DNA of 64,000 nt. Source: Petaurus breviceps papuanus (Eukaryota > Chordata > Mammalia > Diprotodontia > Petauridae). Positions within the stretch are counted from its first letter, which is position 1. Each line of letters starts with the position of its first letter. The notes under the pieces were generated by a model. That model did no database searches, had not been told where the DNA came from, and saw only the letters and a program-made list of their open reading frames with translations. Below, one piece after another: positions 23,513 to 35,300 of the stretch. The translations under genes were made by a program, and so were the position numbers. The stretch spans positions 60,878,801-60,942,800 of the forward strand of contig JAMXIF010000015.1 of assembly GCA_028583685.1 (NCBI GenBank). Direction: 5' to 3'.

Positions 23513-24507
23513 TAGATAGAGGGCACAGGACCAATTTAATAGGAAGGGATGAAACATAAAAGGTCAAATTAAGATGTGAGAGAGGAATATAATGAGAGAA
23601 GATGGGGAGAGACAGAATGGGGTAAACTATCTCATAAAGAAGAGGCAAGGGAAAATGGTTACAATGGAGGGGAAGAATAGGAAGGTAAAATGGAATGGGT
23701 CAACCTTATTCTTATTGAATTTGGCTCGGGAAGGTAATGAAATGCACACTAAATAGGGTATCTCACCCTCCAGGAGAGTAGGGGGGGAAGGGGAAGAGAA
23801 GGGGTATGACGAAAGGCAGGGCAGGCTGGGGTGGAGGGAAGTTGGAAGCACCCACTTTTGAAAAGGGACAGGATCAAAGTAGAGAATAGAACAAGTGGGA
23901 GGTGGGATAGGAGGGAGAAAAGTATAGTCATTCTTTTACAATATATCTACTATGTTAATGTTTTGCATTAGCTACACATGTACAACCTATACTGGACTGT
24001 TTTTCTTCCCAGTAAGGGGGGGGGGCGACAAGGGAGAAAGGGAATTAATTTGTAATTCAAACTTTTTAAATAAAAAATTTAATATAGATTACTATTAATA
24101 CTATTTTACATGTAATTGGGAAGAAGATATACAGGCACGGGGGCATAGAGATCCACCATGCCCTACTGGAAAAGTAGAAGGGGGTATTGGAGAAGATATG
24201 GAAGAGAGAAGATTGGAGGAGGGGATATCCTGTGGGACTGCTCTTTTGGGGTGGTGCATAGGGGGAAAATGGGGAGAAAATTGGTAACTCAATATCTGGC
24301 AGAAATGAATGATGTAAATCAGAAGTTAATTAAGCATTTGGAAAAAAAGAAGTCTTGTACTAAAAAAATAAAGACCCAGAACTCGTGAATCCCACAGTGG
24401 GATGGACTTGTTGACCTAACAGGACGGGAAGAACAGGGAAGAGCTAAAAGCCCAAGCTGAGAGAGGCCAGAACTTCTTGGAGCAAGCATTGTGGAGGTAG
24501 AGCAGCT

Positions 24508-24511
<4 letters not shown>

Positions 24512-24573
<62 letters not shown>
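24512..24573 (+). repeat. (GA)n microsatellite in LTR A
   Basis: About 60 bases of almost pure GA repeat following AGCAGCTACTGAG. The corresponding place in LTR B has only a short GAGAGAGAGAG run, so this one has expanded after insertion. Confidence 0.95.
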
Positions 24574-24577
<4 letters not shown>

Positions 24578-25894
24578 TGCTGGGAACAAGAGAGCTGCCA
24601 GGATCCTGAGAACTTCTGAGAACTGCTACAAATAGAGAACAGAATGAAGAACAGAACTTGTGGTGGCAGAACAGAGAACTGAGAACTTATTCTGAGAACT
24701 TCTGAGAAATGAGAAGAGAGGAGAACTGGGAGCAGGCATGACAGTGGTGCCGGTACTTTGTCTGTCTGTTTCGATGTTACTTTGTCAGATTCGTCTGCTA
24801 ATAGAAGACAGTGTTGTTGTTACAGAAGCCCTGGGACCTTGCTGCTGGTTCAGAAGCCCTGAAAGGGGATTTTCTTGTTGTGTGTTTACAAAAATCCTGG
24901 AGGAGCATCTTTCTGATGTTTTCAGAGGTCCTGGGACTATACTAATGGTTTGAGCTGATTCCTCAGACCTTGTTGTTGGGTCTATGTTGATTTCACAGGC
25001 AGAAAGTGATTAGATGATGATGCTGGCAATGTGAATGAATGTTATTGTGCTTTTGTTAAGCTTTGTCTTCCTAGGAACAGGAACTGTGAAGGATTAAAGT
25101 TAGAGTAGACACTGTGAGCTTCAGTATGGACCAAGAACTGGACAAAGGGGTGGACAACAAGGAGCTAGTAGGAAATGAGATCATGGAAAGGGAACCATGG
25201 AAGCAGAGAGCCAGCCTTGAGATGAAAAGCCCTCTCCTTGGGTATTTAATGCAAACTGAGGAGATAATGATTTATTAGGGGTGAAGAACTTTGACCTTTA
25301 AATTTAGATGATTGAGTTAAGGACTTACTAATTAAGGATGATTGGAAACTAATCTCCAATCAAGAAGAAATACTTTTTGATTGAAGAGATTAAAACAATG
25401 TGACCTAGGGGTAGAGAACTTTTCACCCCTGTGCTTTGTGTCAATTAAGGAGGCTTAATAATGATTGAGTTACTAAATGAATATACTTTGTTTAAAACTA
25501 TGTGACCATAGCCAAAACTATGTGGCCATGTTAATGAAAAGTTCTTATGCCATAACATGGTGAATGCAGTATTTTGCTTTTCTGTAAATGTTTTGTCTTA
25601 GTTTGTTACTGAGTAAATAGAGTTCACTATGCTGTGTAATCAGAAGCTTGAAAGCTGTTCATAGCAGCAATCGTCTGGAAAGATGCTTCTTCTTGGCTTT
25701 ATATTCAAATTTCTATTACCATTACACCCCACACACATGCAGCTTAATAGTTCAAAGGCTTAAGGAATTTATGTCAACCATTTCTTTGAAAAAATACATT
25801 TGAGGTCCATGAAGATGGTTAATTACTTTAAAACTTCCATTTCATCAGTGTAAATACTTCCTCCCCTGAAATGTATCATATTCCTTTTCTTAGA

Positions 25895-26078
25895 GGTTCT
25901 TAATTTGGTGTCCATGACCATGACTTAAAATATTTAAATAAATTATAATTTCATGTAATTGGATTCCTATGTAATCCCATGCATCTTATTTTATCCCTTT
26001 AAAATCATTTTCTCAAAAGAAGTCCATATGCTTCATAAAACTTCCAAAGAGATTCATGACACAAAAAGGCTAAGAAAC
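25895..26078. mobile_element. Small non-autonomous DNA transposon (hAT-like)
   Basis: About 184 bp with imperfect terminal inverted repeats: GGTTCTTAATTTGGTGTCC at the left end and the inverse of GTGTTTCTTAGCC...TTGTGTCATGAA at the right end. The middle is AT-rich and non-coding. It resembles an old mammalian MITE with AAGAGATTCATGACACAAAA near its end. Superfamily is inferred. Confidence 0.45.
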
Positions 26079-26884
26079 ACAACTTTGGAATATGGTTTTA
26101 TAGTTGTCATGGATGGAAAAAAATCATCACTTAAGAACCATCCTTCTAAACCTGTTGATGTGCTTGTCTGTTAGCAAAACTGTTTAGTTTGCTAGGATTT
26201 CCCAGGGCTTACTGCTAATCTGGCCTTTGAGAAATCCATGGTCATTCTCATGCTATAAAAAGGCATCAGAAAAGGATTTTTTTAAAGGAATATATGGTAG
26301 GACAGAAAATATGTTACAGATAATTGAGGAACATTTATGTGGAAAGACTAGGACAGTAGGTCGAATGTCCCTTTCTTTAGGTTCTATTACTTTTCTCCAA
26401 TCTCTTCCTTCTGATGTCTAAAACTTTTGAAGGGAAAATAGGCTTTCCTGAGGACATATTTAGGGATCCTCAGGGGGAAATGGCTACAATTTTGACCCAT
26501 ACCTCATGTAACCAAAGCTTCTTTCCATTGACTAAGCATCTTTGTCTCATATATTACCAGGAGTAAGGAAATGCCAAAGACCTAATTTTCAAAGATTTCT
26601 ATGTGACTGATACACTGCTACCATGTTCCAATGTGTATGACAGGAAATCATACATAATGATTTTCAGTTGAAGAGATATGTTGGCAAACTGGAACATGTC
26701 TGGAAGAGGACATCTCCATGAGGAATATTAAAATTATGTCATAAAAAGAATAGTTGAAGTTGTTGAATATAAAAAGATATAGTAGGAACATAATAGCTGA
26801 TTTTAAATATTCAAAGAGTTTTTTGTGGAAGAACTAGTGGAAAATATTATAGAGAAGCATATTATAACTCAGTATAAGTAGAAA
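26079..26884. other. No clear feature
   Basis: No supported gene. The part near 26740-26860 weakly recalls an old mammalian interspersed repeat (TTTTAAATATTCAAAGAG box), but it is too diverged to call. Confidence 0.3.
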
Positions 26885-27021
26885 GAATTTTGGAGCCAGA
26901 TGACCCGAGTGTGAATTCTGATCTGGTCACTTAGTTTCATGGCCTTTATTAAGTCACATAATCTGGGTCTCAATTTTCTAATCTCTAAAATGAAAATTTT
27001 AAGTAAAGGACTTTTATTTTT

Positions 27022-27150
27022 TATGAATTTCTTTTATTTCTTTATTTCTTTATTCATTTATTTGTTTATTCATTCATTCATTCATTCATTTATTTATTTA
27101 TTTATTTATTTATTCATTCATTCATTCATTCATTTATTTATTTATTTTTA
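27022..27150 (+). repeat. (ATTC)n/(ATTT)n microsatellite
   Basis: About 130 bases of TTTATT, ATTC and ATTT units. It sits exactly at the 3' end of the minus-strand HAL1-like element, so it most likely grew out of that element's poly(A) tail. Confidence 0.9.
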
Positions 27151-27369
27151 GTTTTCAATATTCATTTCCACAAGATTTTGAGCTACAAAATTTTCTCTCA
27201 GTCTTTCCCCTACCCCCCATCCCAAAAGAGCTAGCCTACTGAATACCCCTTACCACAATCTGTTCTCCCTTATATCCTCCCCCACTCCCCCCAAATTTCT
27301 AGCAGGGCAAGATTGATTTCTATACCCCAGTGCCTGTATATCTTATTTCCCAGTTGAATGTAAAAACCA

Positions 27370-27522
27370 TTTTTTTAAGCAATCAGGGTTAAGTAACTTG
27401 CTCAAGGTTACATGGCCAGTTATTTCTGGGTGCGGTGCTAAGTATCTGAGCCCAGATTTGATCCCCAGGTCACCCCAACACTGGAGCCGGTGCTCTTACT
27501 CGCTGAGCCACCTGGCCTCCCC
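27370..27522 (-). mobile_element. WSINE-type SINE, GAGTAAGAGC subfamily
   Basis: The minus-strand head is GGGGAGGCCAGGTGGCTCAG, with GAGTAAGAGCACCGGC and AAGTTACTTAACCCTGAT. A perfect 9-bp TSD, TAAAAACCA, lies at 27361-27369 and 27523-27531. It is inserted in the 3'UTR of the HAL1-like element. Confidence 0.9.
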
Positions 27523-29174
27523 TAAAAACCAATTTTTAACATTTGTTTTTAAAACTTTGATTTCCAGCTTCTTTCCCTTCTTCCTTCCTCACCCATCCCC
27601 ACTGGAAAGATAAGAAATTCAAGATAGGTTGTACATGTGTAGTTATGTAAAACATTTCCATAGTATTTATATTATGAAAGACTAACTATATTTCCCTCCA
27701 TCCTATCGCTGCCCCCACTTATTCTATTTTCTTCTTTGACCCTGTCCCTTTTAAAAAGTGTTTGCTTCTAACTATCCTCTCCCCCAATCTGCCCTCCCTT
27801 GTATCATCTCTCCTTTTATCCCCTTCCCCCCTACTTTCCTGTAGGGTAAGATACCCAATTTAGTGTGTATGTTATTCCATCCTTAAGCCAAGTTTAATGA
27901 GAATAAGGTTGGCCCATTCCCTTTCACCTTCCCACTTTTCCCCTCCATTGTAGCAGTTTTCTCTTGCCTCTTCTATATAATATAATTTACCCTAATCTAT
28001 CTCTCCCTTTCTCCTTCCTCTCTAACCTCTTAAGTTTATGTTTTAGATATCATCCCTTCATATTTAACTCATCCTGTGCCCTCTGTCTATGTATACATGT
28101 ACACACTTATGCACACACTCACATTTATATTTGTACACCCTCCTACACATACATATATGTGTATGTATACATACACACATATGTTCCCTTCTACTATCCT
28201 CATACTGAGAAAAGTATCATGAGTTACTTTTATCATTTTTCTATGTAGGAATGTAAATAATTCAACTTTTATAAGTTCCTTCTGATGTTTTTCTTGTTTA
28301 CCTTCTCATGCTTCTCTTGCTTCTTGTATTTGTAAGTCAGGTTTTCTGTTCAGCTTTGGTTTTATCATGAAGAATGCTTGAAAATCCTCTATTTCATTGA
28401 ATGACCATATTTTCCCCTGAAGAATTATACTCAGTTTTTCTGGGTAGGTGATTTTTGCTTTTAATCCTAGCTCCTTTGACCTCTGGAATATCATATTCCA
28501 AGTCCTTCAATCCCTTAATGTAGAAGAAGCTAGGTCTTGTGTTATCCTGATTGTTTTTCCACAATACTCAAATTATTTCTTCCTGACTGCCTATAGTATT
28601 TTCTCCTTGACCTGGGAGCTCTGGAATTTGGCTATAATTTTCTTAGGAGTTTTCTTTTGGGGATCTTTTTCAAGAGGTATTTGATGAATTCTTTCAATTT
28701 CTATTTTGACCTCTGGTTCTAGAATATCGGGGCAATTTTGCTTGACAATTTCTTGAAAGATGGTTTCTAGGCTCTTTCTTTTTTTGATCATGGCTTTCAG
28801 GCAGTGCAATAATTTTTAAATTATCTCTCCTGGATCTATATTTCACATCGCCTTCTATTTTTTCATTTTTTAGATCTGTTTTATAATATCTTGATTTCTT
28901 GTAATGTCATTATCTTCCAATTGCTCCAATCTAATTTTGAAGGAATTATTCTCTTCAGGGAGTTTTTGAAATTCCTTTTCCATCTGGCAAATTTGGCTTT
29001 TTAAGGCATGCTTCTGCTCATTGACTTTTTGGGCCTCTTTTGCTATTTGAGTTAGTCTATTTTTTAAGTTTATCTTCTTCAGTATTTTGGGAGTTTCATT
29101 TAGCAGGTTGTTGTCTTGCTTTTCATGACTTTTTTGCACCATTCTAATTTCTATTTCCATTTTTTCCTCCACTT

Positions 29175-29190
29175 CTCTTACTTTATTTTC
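29175..29190. repeat. TSD of the young L1, left copy
   Basis: CTCTTACTTTATTTTC, 16 bp, identical to 35599-35614. In the original HAL1-like ORF1 this sequence occurred once, and the host reading resumes after the second copy. Confidence 0.95.
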
Positions 29191-29590
29191 TTTTTTTTAT
29201 TCTTTTTAAACTTTAATTTATTAATTTGTTTGTTTCCTTTTAGTTTACAGGATTCAATTCCACAATTCCTTGAATTTCACATTTTGTCTCCCTCCCTCCC
29301 CTCCCCCCATGGTGGCTTATTATCAGGTATAGGATCTGTAAATACTTTCACATTATACAATGGTCAGGTTATAAGAATGGATTGTACCAGCTGGAATGAA
29401 AAATGGTAAAGAGGACATAAAATCAAATAAGAGAATGAAAAAGATAAGGTATTTTGCTTCCACCTGGATATAAATTTAGTTCTTTCTAGTTCTTTCTCTG
29501 GATGCTTGTTTTTCTCTCCATCATCCATCTTTTGGGATTGACTTATATCCCTGTATTGTTGAGAAGAGTCCAGTCTATCAAAGTTGGTCG

Positions 29591-32500
29591 TCACACATAT
29601 GTTGTGTCTGTAATTGTGTACAAATTCCTCCTGGTTCTACTCTTCTCACTCAGCATCAGTTCTTTTAAGCCTCTCCAGGTAAATATGAAAACCGCCTGCT
29701 CCCCGTTTCTTATGGCGCAATAGTATTCCATAACATGCATATACCACAACTTGTTCAGCCATTCCCCAATTGATGGGCACCCCCTTAATTTCCAATTCTT
29801 TGCCACAACAAAAAGAGCTGCTATAAACATTATTGTACATATGGGTCTTTCTCCCATTTCTATAATCTCTTTGGGATATAACCCTAGGAGTGGTATTGCT
29901 GGATCAAAGGGTATGAAAGTATTTATAGCCCTTTGGGCATAATTCCAGATTGCTCTCCAGAAAGGCTGGATCAGTTTACAACTCCACCAACAATGTATTA
30001 GTGTTCCAGGTTGCCGACATCCTCTCCAGCATTTGTCATTTTCCTGTTTTGTCATCTTAGCCAATCTGACTGGTGAGATGTGGTACCTCAGAGTCGTTTT
30101 GATTTGCATTTCTCTAATCAATAGTGAATTAGAGCATTTCTTCATGTGCTTATAGGTAGCTTTAATTTCTTTCTCCGAAAACTGCCTGTTCATATCCTTT
30201 GACCATTTATCAATTGTGGAATGACTTGTATTCTTATAAATTTGACTCAATTCTCTGTATATTTTAGAGATGAGTCCTTTGTCAGAGACATAGGTTGTAA
30301 AGATTCTTTCGCAATTTCCCACCTCCCTCTTAATCTTGGTTACATTGGCTTTATTTGTACAGAAACTTTTCAATTTCATGTAGTCAAAATTATCCATTTT
30401 ACATTTTATGGTGTTCTCTAATTCCTGTTTTGTCATAAAGTCATTCCCTCTCCACAAGTCTGATAGGTAAACTATTCCTTGTTTTAGGAGACTGCTTACA
30501 GTATCAACCTTTATACCTAGATCATGAACCCATTTAGACTTGATTTTGGTATATGGTGTTAGATAATGGTCTATGTCCAGTTTCTGCCATACTATATTCC
30601 AGTTTTCCCAGCAGTATTTGTCAAACAGTGAGTTCTTATCCCAAAAACCAGGGTCTGCGGGTTTATCAAACAATACATTACTGTAGTCATTGACTTCTGA
30701 ATCTCGTGTGCCTAATCTATTCCATTGATCCACTTCTCTATTTCTAAGCCAGTACCAGGTAGTTTTGATGACTGCTGCTTTATAGTACAGATTGAAATCT
30801 GGTAAAGCTAGTCCACCCTCCCTAGTATTTTTTTTTTCATGAATTCCCTTGATATTCTGGACCATTTATTCTTCCAGATGAATTTTGTTATTATTTTTTC
30901 TAACTCTATAAAGTAGTTTTTTTGGTAAATTAATTGGTATGGCACTAAATATATAAATTAATTTAGGTAAAATTGTCATTTTTATTATATTAGCTCGACC
31001 CAGCCACGAGTAATTGATATTTTTCCAATTAGTTAAATCTGACTTTATTTGTGTGAAAAGTGTTTTGTAGTTATGATCATACAGGTCCTGGGTTTGTTTT
31101 GGCAGGTAGATTCCCAAATATTTTATAATGTCTACAGTAACTTTAAGTGGGTTTTCTCTTTATACTTCTTGCTGTTGAATTTCATTGGAAATATATAGGA
31201 ATGCCAAGGATTTATGTGGGTTTATTTTATATCCTGCAACTTTGCCAAATTTGTTTTTTACTTGATTCTCAAGCAGTTTTTTACTTGATTCTCTAGGACT
31301 CTCTAAGTATATCATCATATCATCTGCGAAGAGTGATAGCTTGGTCTCTTCTTTGCCTAACTTGATTCCTTTGATTTCTTTTTCTTCTCTAATTGCTAAT
31401 GCTAACATTTCTAGTACCAGATTGAATAAGAGGGGTGATAGTGGACACCCTTGTTTCACCCTTGATCTTATGGGAAATGATTCCAGCTTCTCCCCATTAC
31501 ATATAATACTTGCTGATGGCTTTAAATAGATGCTACCTATTATTTTAAAGAAGGCTCCATTTATTCCTATACTTTCTAATGTTTTTAATAGGAATGGATG
31601 TTGTATTTTGTCAAAAGCCTTTTCTGCATCTATTGAGATGATCATATGGTTTCTGCTAGTTTTATTGTTGATATGCTCAATTATACTGATGGTTTTCCTA
31701 ATATTAAACCATCCTTGCATTCCTGGAATAAATCCTACCTGATCAAAGTGTATTATTCTTGAGATAAGTTGCTGTAGTCTTTTGGCTAGTATCTTATTTA
31801 GAATTTTTGCATCTATATTCATGAGGGAGATTGGTCTATAATTTTCTTTCTCTGTTTTATCTCTTCCTGATTTAGTTATCAGTACCACATTTGTGTCATA
31901 AAAAGAATTTGGTAGGACTCCTTCACTAATTTTAGCAAATAATTTGTAGAGTATTAGAATCAATTGTTCTTTAAATGTTGGATAGAATTCACTAGTGAAT
32001 CCATCTGGCCCTGGAGATTTTTTCCTAGGGAGGTGACTGATGGCTTGTTCAATTTCTTTTTCTGAGATGGGATTATTTAAGTAATTTACTTCCTCTTCAG
32101 TTAATCTGGGCAACTTGTATGTTTCTAAATACTCATCCATTTCCCTAAGATAGTCAAATTTATGTGCATACAATTGGGAAAAATAATTCCTAATTATTGT
32201 TTTGATTTCCTCTTCATTGGAGGTAGATTCACCCTTTTCATTTTTGATACTCATAATTTGGTTTTCTTCTTTCTTTTTTTTTATCATATTGACTAAGGGT
32301 CTATCAATTTTGTTGGTTTTTTCATAAAACCAGCTCTTGGTTTTATTTATTAGTTCAATAGTTTTCTTAATTTCGATTTTATTAATCTCTCCTTTAGTCT
32401 TCAATATTTCTAGTTTAGTGTTTAATTGGGGATTTTGAATTTGTTCTTTTTCTAGGTTTTTTAATTGCATGCCCAATTCGTTGAGCTCCCTTTTCTCTAA

Positions 32501-33448
32501 TTTAATCACGTATGCACTCAGGGATATAAAACTTCCCCTAAGAACTGCCTTTAATGCATCCCACAGATTTTGGTATATTGTCTCATTATTATCATTCTCT
32601 TGAATGAAATTACTGATTGTTTCTATAATTTCTTGTTTGACCCACTCATTCTTTAGGATTAAATTGTTTAATTTCCAGTTAGTTTTTAGTCTGTCTTTCC
32701 CTAGCCCTTTATTGCATATGATTTTTATTGCATCATGATCTGAGAACGATGCGTTTAATATTTCTGCCTTACTGCATAGAGTTGTGAAGTTTTTATGCCC
32801 TAGAACATGGTCAATTTTTGAGTATGTGCCATGAACCGCTGAGAAGAAAGTATATTCCTTTTTATCCCCATTCAGTTTTCTCCAGAGATCTATCATACCT
32901 ATCCTCTCTAAAATCCTGTTCACCTCCTTAACTTCTTTCTTGTTTATTTTGAGGCTGGATTTATCAAGTTCAGATAGGGGGAGATTAAGGTCTCCCACTA
33001 GTATAGTTTTGCTATCTATTTCTTCCTCTAACTCCTTTACCTTCACCTCTAGGAATTTGGAAGCTACACCACTTGGTGCATATATGTTAAGTAGTGATAT
33101 TGCTTCATTCTCGATGGTGCCTTTTAACAGGATATAGTTTCCTTCCTTATCTCTTTTAATTAGGTCAATTTTTGCATTTGCTTTATCTGAGATAAGGATT
33201 GCTACCCCTGCTTTTTTTACTTTAGCTGAGGCATGATATATTTTACTCCAACCTTTTACCTTTACCTTGTGTGTATCCCTCTGTTTCAGATGTGTTTCTT
33301 GTAAACAGCATATTGTAGGATTATGATTTCTAATCCATTCTGCTATCCGTCTCCGTTTTATAGGAGAGTTCATTCCATTCACATTTACAGTTATGATTGT
33401 TATCTGTTTCTTTCCCCTTATCCTATTCCTGCCCCTGTTAATGTTCAT
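29591..33448 (-). pseudogene. L1 ORF2, almost intact (about three lesions)
   Basis: Endonuclease/reverse transcriptase of L1, starting at [15 protein letters not shown] (ATG at 33448). The endonuclease has [19 protein letters not shown] and SDHDAIKI. The reverse transcriptase has [10 protein letters not shown] and [12 protein letters not shown] (near 31320). The Cys-rich end has CWRGC and HCWWSC. Lesions: an in-frame TAA at about 31160, an extra A in an A-run near 30920 and a compensating length change in an A-run near 30833. Two of the three are homopolymer changes. The final 400 codons (30865-29591) are open. A duplicated GATTCTC...TTTTTTAC unit near 31265 keeps the frame. Confidence 0.9.
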
Positions 33449-33756
33449 ATTTTTCCTCCCTTCTCCCTTCCCCCCCTTAATAGTTTTCCTTTTGACCACC
33501 GCCTCCCTCAGTGTTCCCTTTTTGGCCCCCCTCCCTTTTCCTCCCTTTTCCCCCTTACTACTTCCCTCTTTACAAACCACTCCCACCCCCCTTTTGTAAC
33601 CCTTTCCCCCTCCTACTACCTGTAGGATATTGTTATACTTAATGAGGTATGCTATTTTTTCCTTGCATCAAGAAAGACAGGAACAGATCTCATGCGAAGC
33701 TCCTCTCCCTCCCCTCTTTCCCTCTAAAATGATGTGTGTTCTCCTTGTTTACCTTT

Positions 33757-34749
33757 CTAAGTCACTGTTGCTTCTCGTAATTGGAGGTTGAATTTTCCAT
33801 TGAGTTCTGGCTTTTTTATCAAGAAGGTCTGGAACCCTGTAATATCATTGAATGACCATCTCTTTGCCTGGAAGAATACACTCAGTCTCGCTGGGTATGT
33901 GATCCTTGGTTGTAATCCAAGCTGTTTTGCCTTCCTGAAAATTGTATTCCACTGCCTCCGATCTTTCAGTGTGGAGGCTGACAAATCCTGTGCAATCCTC
34001 ACTATGGACCCTCGATATTTGAATTGTTTCTTTCTGGCCACTTGAAGTATTTTCTCTTTTATCTGGTAGTTCTGGAGTTTGGCCACAACATTTCGAGGAT
34101 TTTTCAGTTTGGGATCTCTTACAGCAGGTGTCCAGTGGATTCTGTCGATTTGTATTTTCCCCTCAGGTTCAAGTATCTCAGGGCAGTTTTCCTTAACGAG
34201 CTCTTGGAGAATGTTGTCCAGGCTCATTTTTTCATCATAATTTTCTGGTAGGCCTATGATTCTCAGATTATCTCTCCTGGATCTGTTTTCCAGGTCAGTT
34301 ATTTTTTCTTTGAGGTATTTTACCTCTTTTTCTAATTTTTCATTTTTGTTGTTTTGCTTGGCTACTTCTTGGTTCCTCATAGAGTTATTTGTTTCCATTT
34401 GTTTAATTCTAGTTTTTAGCAAATCATTTTCCTTGGTTAATTTTTGAAGCTCCTTTTCCATATCATACACTTTTCTTTTTAGAGAGATGTTTTCCTCATT
34501 ATAATGCTTTTTGAATTCTGCTATTTTTGTTTTGAGAGAATTATTCATTTTCTCTTCTATCTCTCTCATTTCGCTTTCAAAGTTCCTTTTGATCTCATCT
34601 AGGAGACCCTTCTGTGCTTGGGATCCATTCCCTGTTGAAGTTTCAGCTGTGGGTGTGGAGTCAACATTGTCTGCCTCTGAGGTTGGTTCCTCCCTCTGGG
34701 GATAGTAGGACTCTAGAGTCTTTGTCTTTGTAGTCTGCTTTCTACCCAT
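33757..34749 (-). CDS. L1 ORF1 protein, intact (330 aa)
   Basis: Trimeric RNA-binding protein of L1 that packages the element's RNA in the cytoplasm. I chose the start at 34749 (MGRKQTTKTKTLESYYPQRE) because the sister L1 starts there; the frame stays open upstream to an ATG at 34824 (355 aa). A coiled coil spans about residues 45-150 (NSLKTKIAEFKKHYNEENIS, KELQKLTKENDLLKTRIKQM). An RRM-like core has RSRRDNLRIIGLPENYDEKM. The C-terminal domain has RIHWTPAVRDPKLKNPRN and QLGLQPRITYPARLSVFFQA. No stop or frameshift is visible. Expression cannot be judged from sequence. Confidence 0.9.
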   Translation of the reverse strand: MGRKQTTKTKTLESYYPQREEPTSEADNVDSTPTAETSTGNGSQAQKGLLDEIKRNFESEMREIEEKMNNSLKTKIAEFKKHYNEENISLKRKVYDMEKELQKLTKENDLLKTRIKQMETNNSMRNQEVAKQNNKNEKLEKEVKYLKEKITDLENRSRRDNLRIIGLPENYDEKMSLDNILQELVKENCPEILEPEGKIQIDRIHWTPAVRDPKLKNPRNVVAKLQNYQIKEKILQVARKKQFKYRGSIVRIAQDLSASTLKDRRQWNTIFRKAKQLGLQPRITYPARLSVFFQAKRWSFNDITGFQTFLIKKPELNGKFNLQLREATVT

Positions 34750-35089
34750 TTTGAGGCAGGGTCCTAACCATGCCCTTCCTCTAGGATCCCAAGCCTTTAC
34801 TGTAGAGGGTTTTGCCCTGGACAATAGTTACTTTATTTTCAGGGTCAGTGGGGGGGTTTGGAGCAAGTGGGGTTCACTCTGTCATCCTCGTCTTTGGAGG
34901 TCCTGAAAGGGGTTTTTAAAAAAAAAGATTTCTGTGCTATGATGTGGTAGCCCCAGGAGTGTTTGCTGTCCAGTATAGGGGCCCCTGTCTTTGCTTCTTA
35001 CCTTGCTCTTTCCAGTCCCAGCCCTTTGGTGATAGGCCTGGTAGTGGACCTTGTGGTTGGTGGGAAGACTTGCCCTCTGAGTTGATCAG

Positions 35090-35300
35090 GCCCCTTCCCG
35101 GCCTGCGTCCATGCGCGCTGCCACCGCGCTGTCCCGGCCCGTGTCCGCCGCCGCGCCTACCCGGCCTGTGTCCGCCGCGTTGCCGCACTGCCGCCGCCAC
35201 ACCTTCCCGCGCAGGCCGTCGCGCCGTCGCCCTGCCACCGTGCCTTCCCGGCCTGAGTCCTCCACTGCGCCTACCCGGCCTGTGTCCGAATGATGTCATA
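35090..35300 (-). promoter_or_regulatory. CpG-rich 5' module of the young L1 (putative promoter)
   Basis: About 30 CpG dinucleotides in roughly 200 bp, in sharp contrast to the AT-rich surroundings. It contains two identical 22-bp units starting GCGCCTACCCGGCCTG at 35153 and 35267, 114 bp apart, so part of it is an imperfect tandem repeat. It lies in the 5'UTR of a full-length L1, where the internal promoter is expected (known for L1). Promoter activity is inferred. The older L1 at 12581 lacks this module. Confidence 0.6.

Larger units (their letters stand above)
20365..24370 (+). mobile_element. HAL1-like element (ORF1-only L1)
   Basis: L1-derived element with a 5'UTR, ORF1 and 3'UTR and no ORF2. 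Net length is about 2.8 kb after removing LTR B. A TSD of 18 bp with three mismatches, AAGACTCAGAACTTGAGA / AAGACCCAGAACTCGTGA, lies at 20347-20364 and 24371-24388. The 3' region includes a purine-rich spacer, TACACATGTACAACCTATAC, and a last segment (24100-24330) that is also found in the second copy at 27150-27360, so that segment belongs to the family. It depends on L1 ORF2 from elsewhere for movement (known for HAL1; inferred here). Confidence 0.8.
20246..25726 (+). mobile_element. Outer solo LTR (A), split by a HAL1-like element
   Basis: A long LTR fossil. Its head TGTAATGATAATGGACATTTG lies at 20246-20364 and the rest at 24371-25726, ending ATTACCATTACA. The body matches LTR B (20833-22007) and, more weakly, 55792-56904, for example the box ACTTTGTCTGTCTGTTT. 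The two parts are held apart by a HAL1-like insertion with an 18-bp TSD. I could not confirm the LTR's own TSD (CCCTT against CCCCA). Confidence 0.75.

Noticed and set aside
24090-24370. Possible 3' transduction by the HAL1-like element
   Set aside because: The second copy (27150-27360) has the same segment, so it is part of the family's 3' region.
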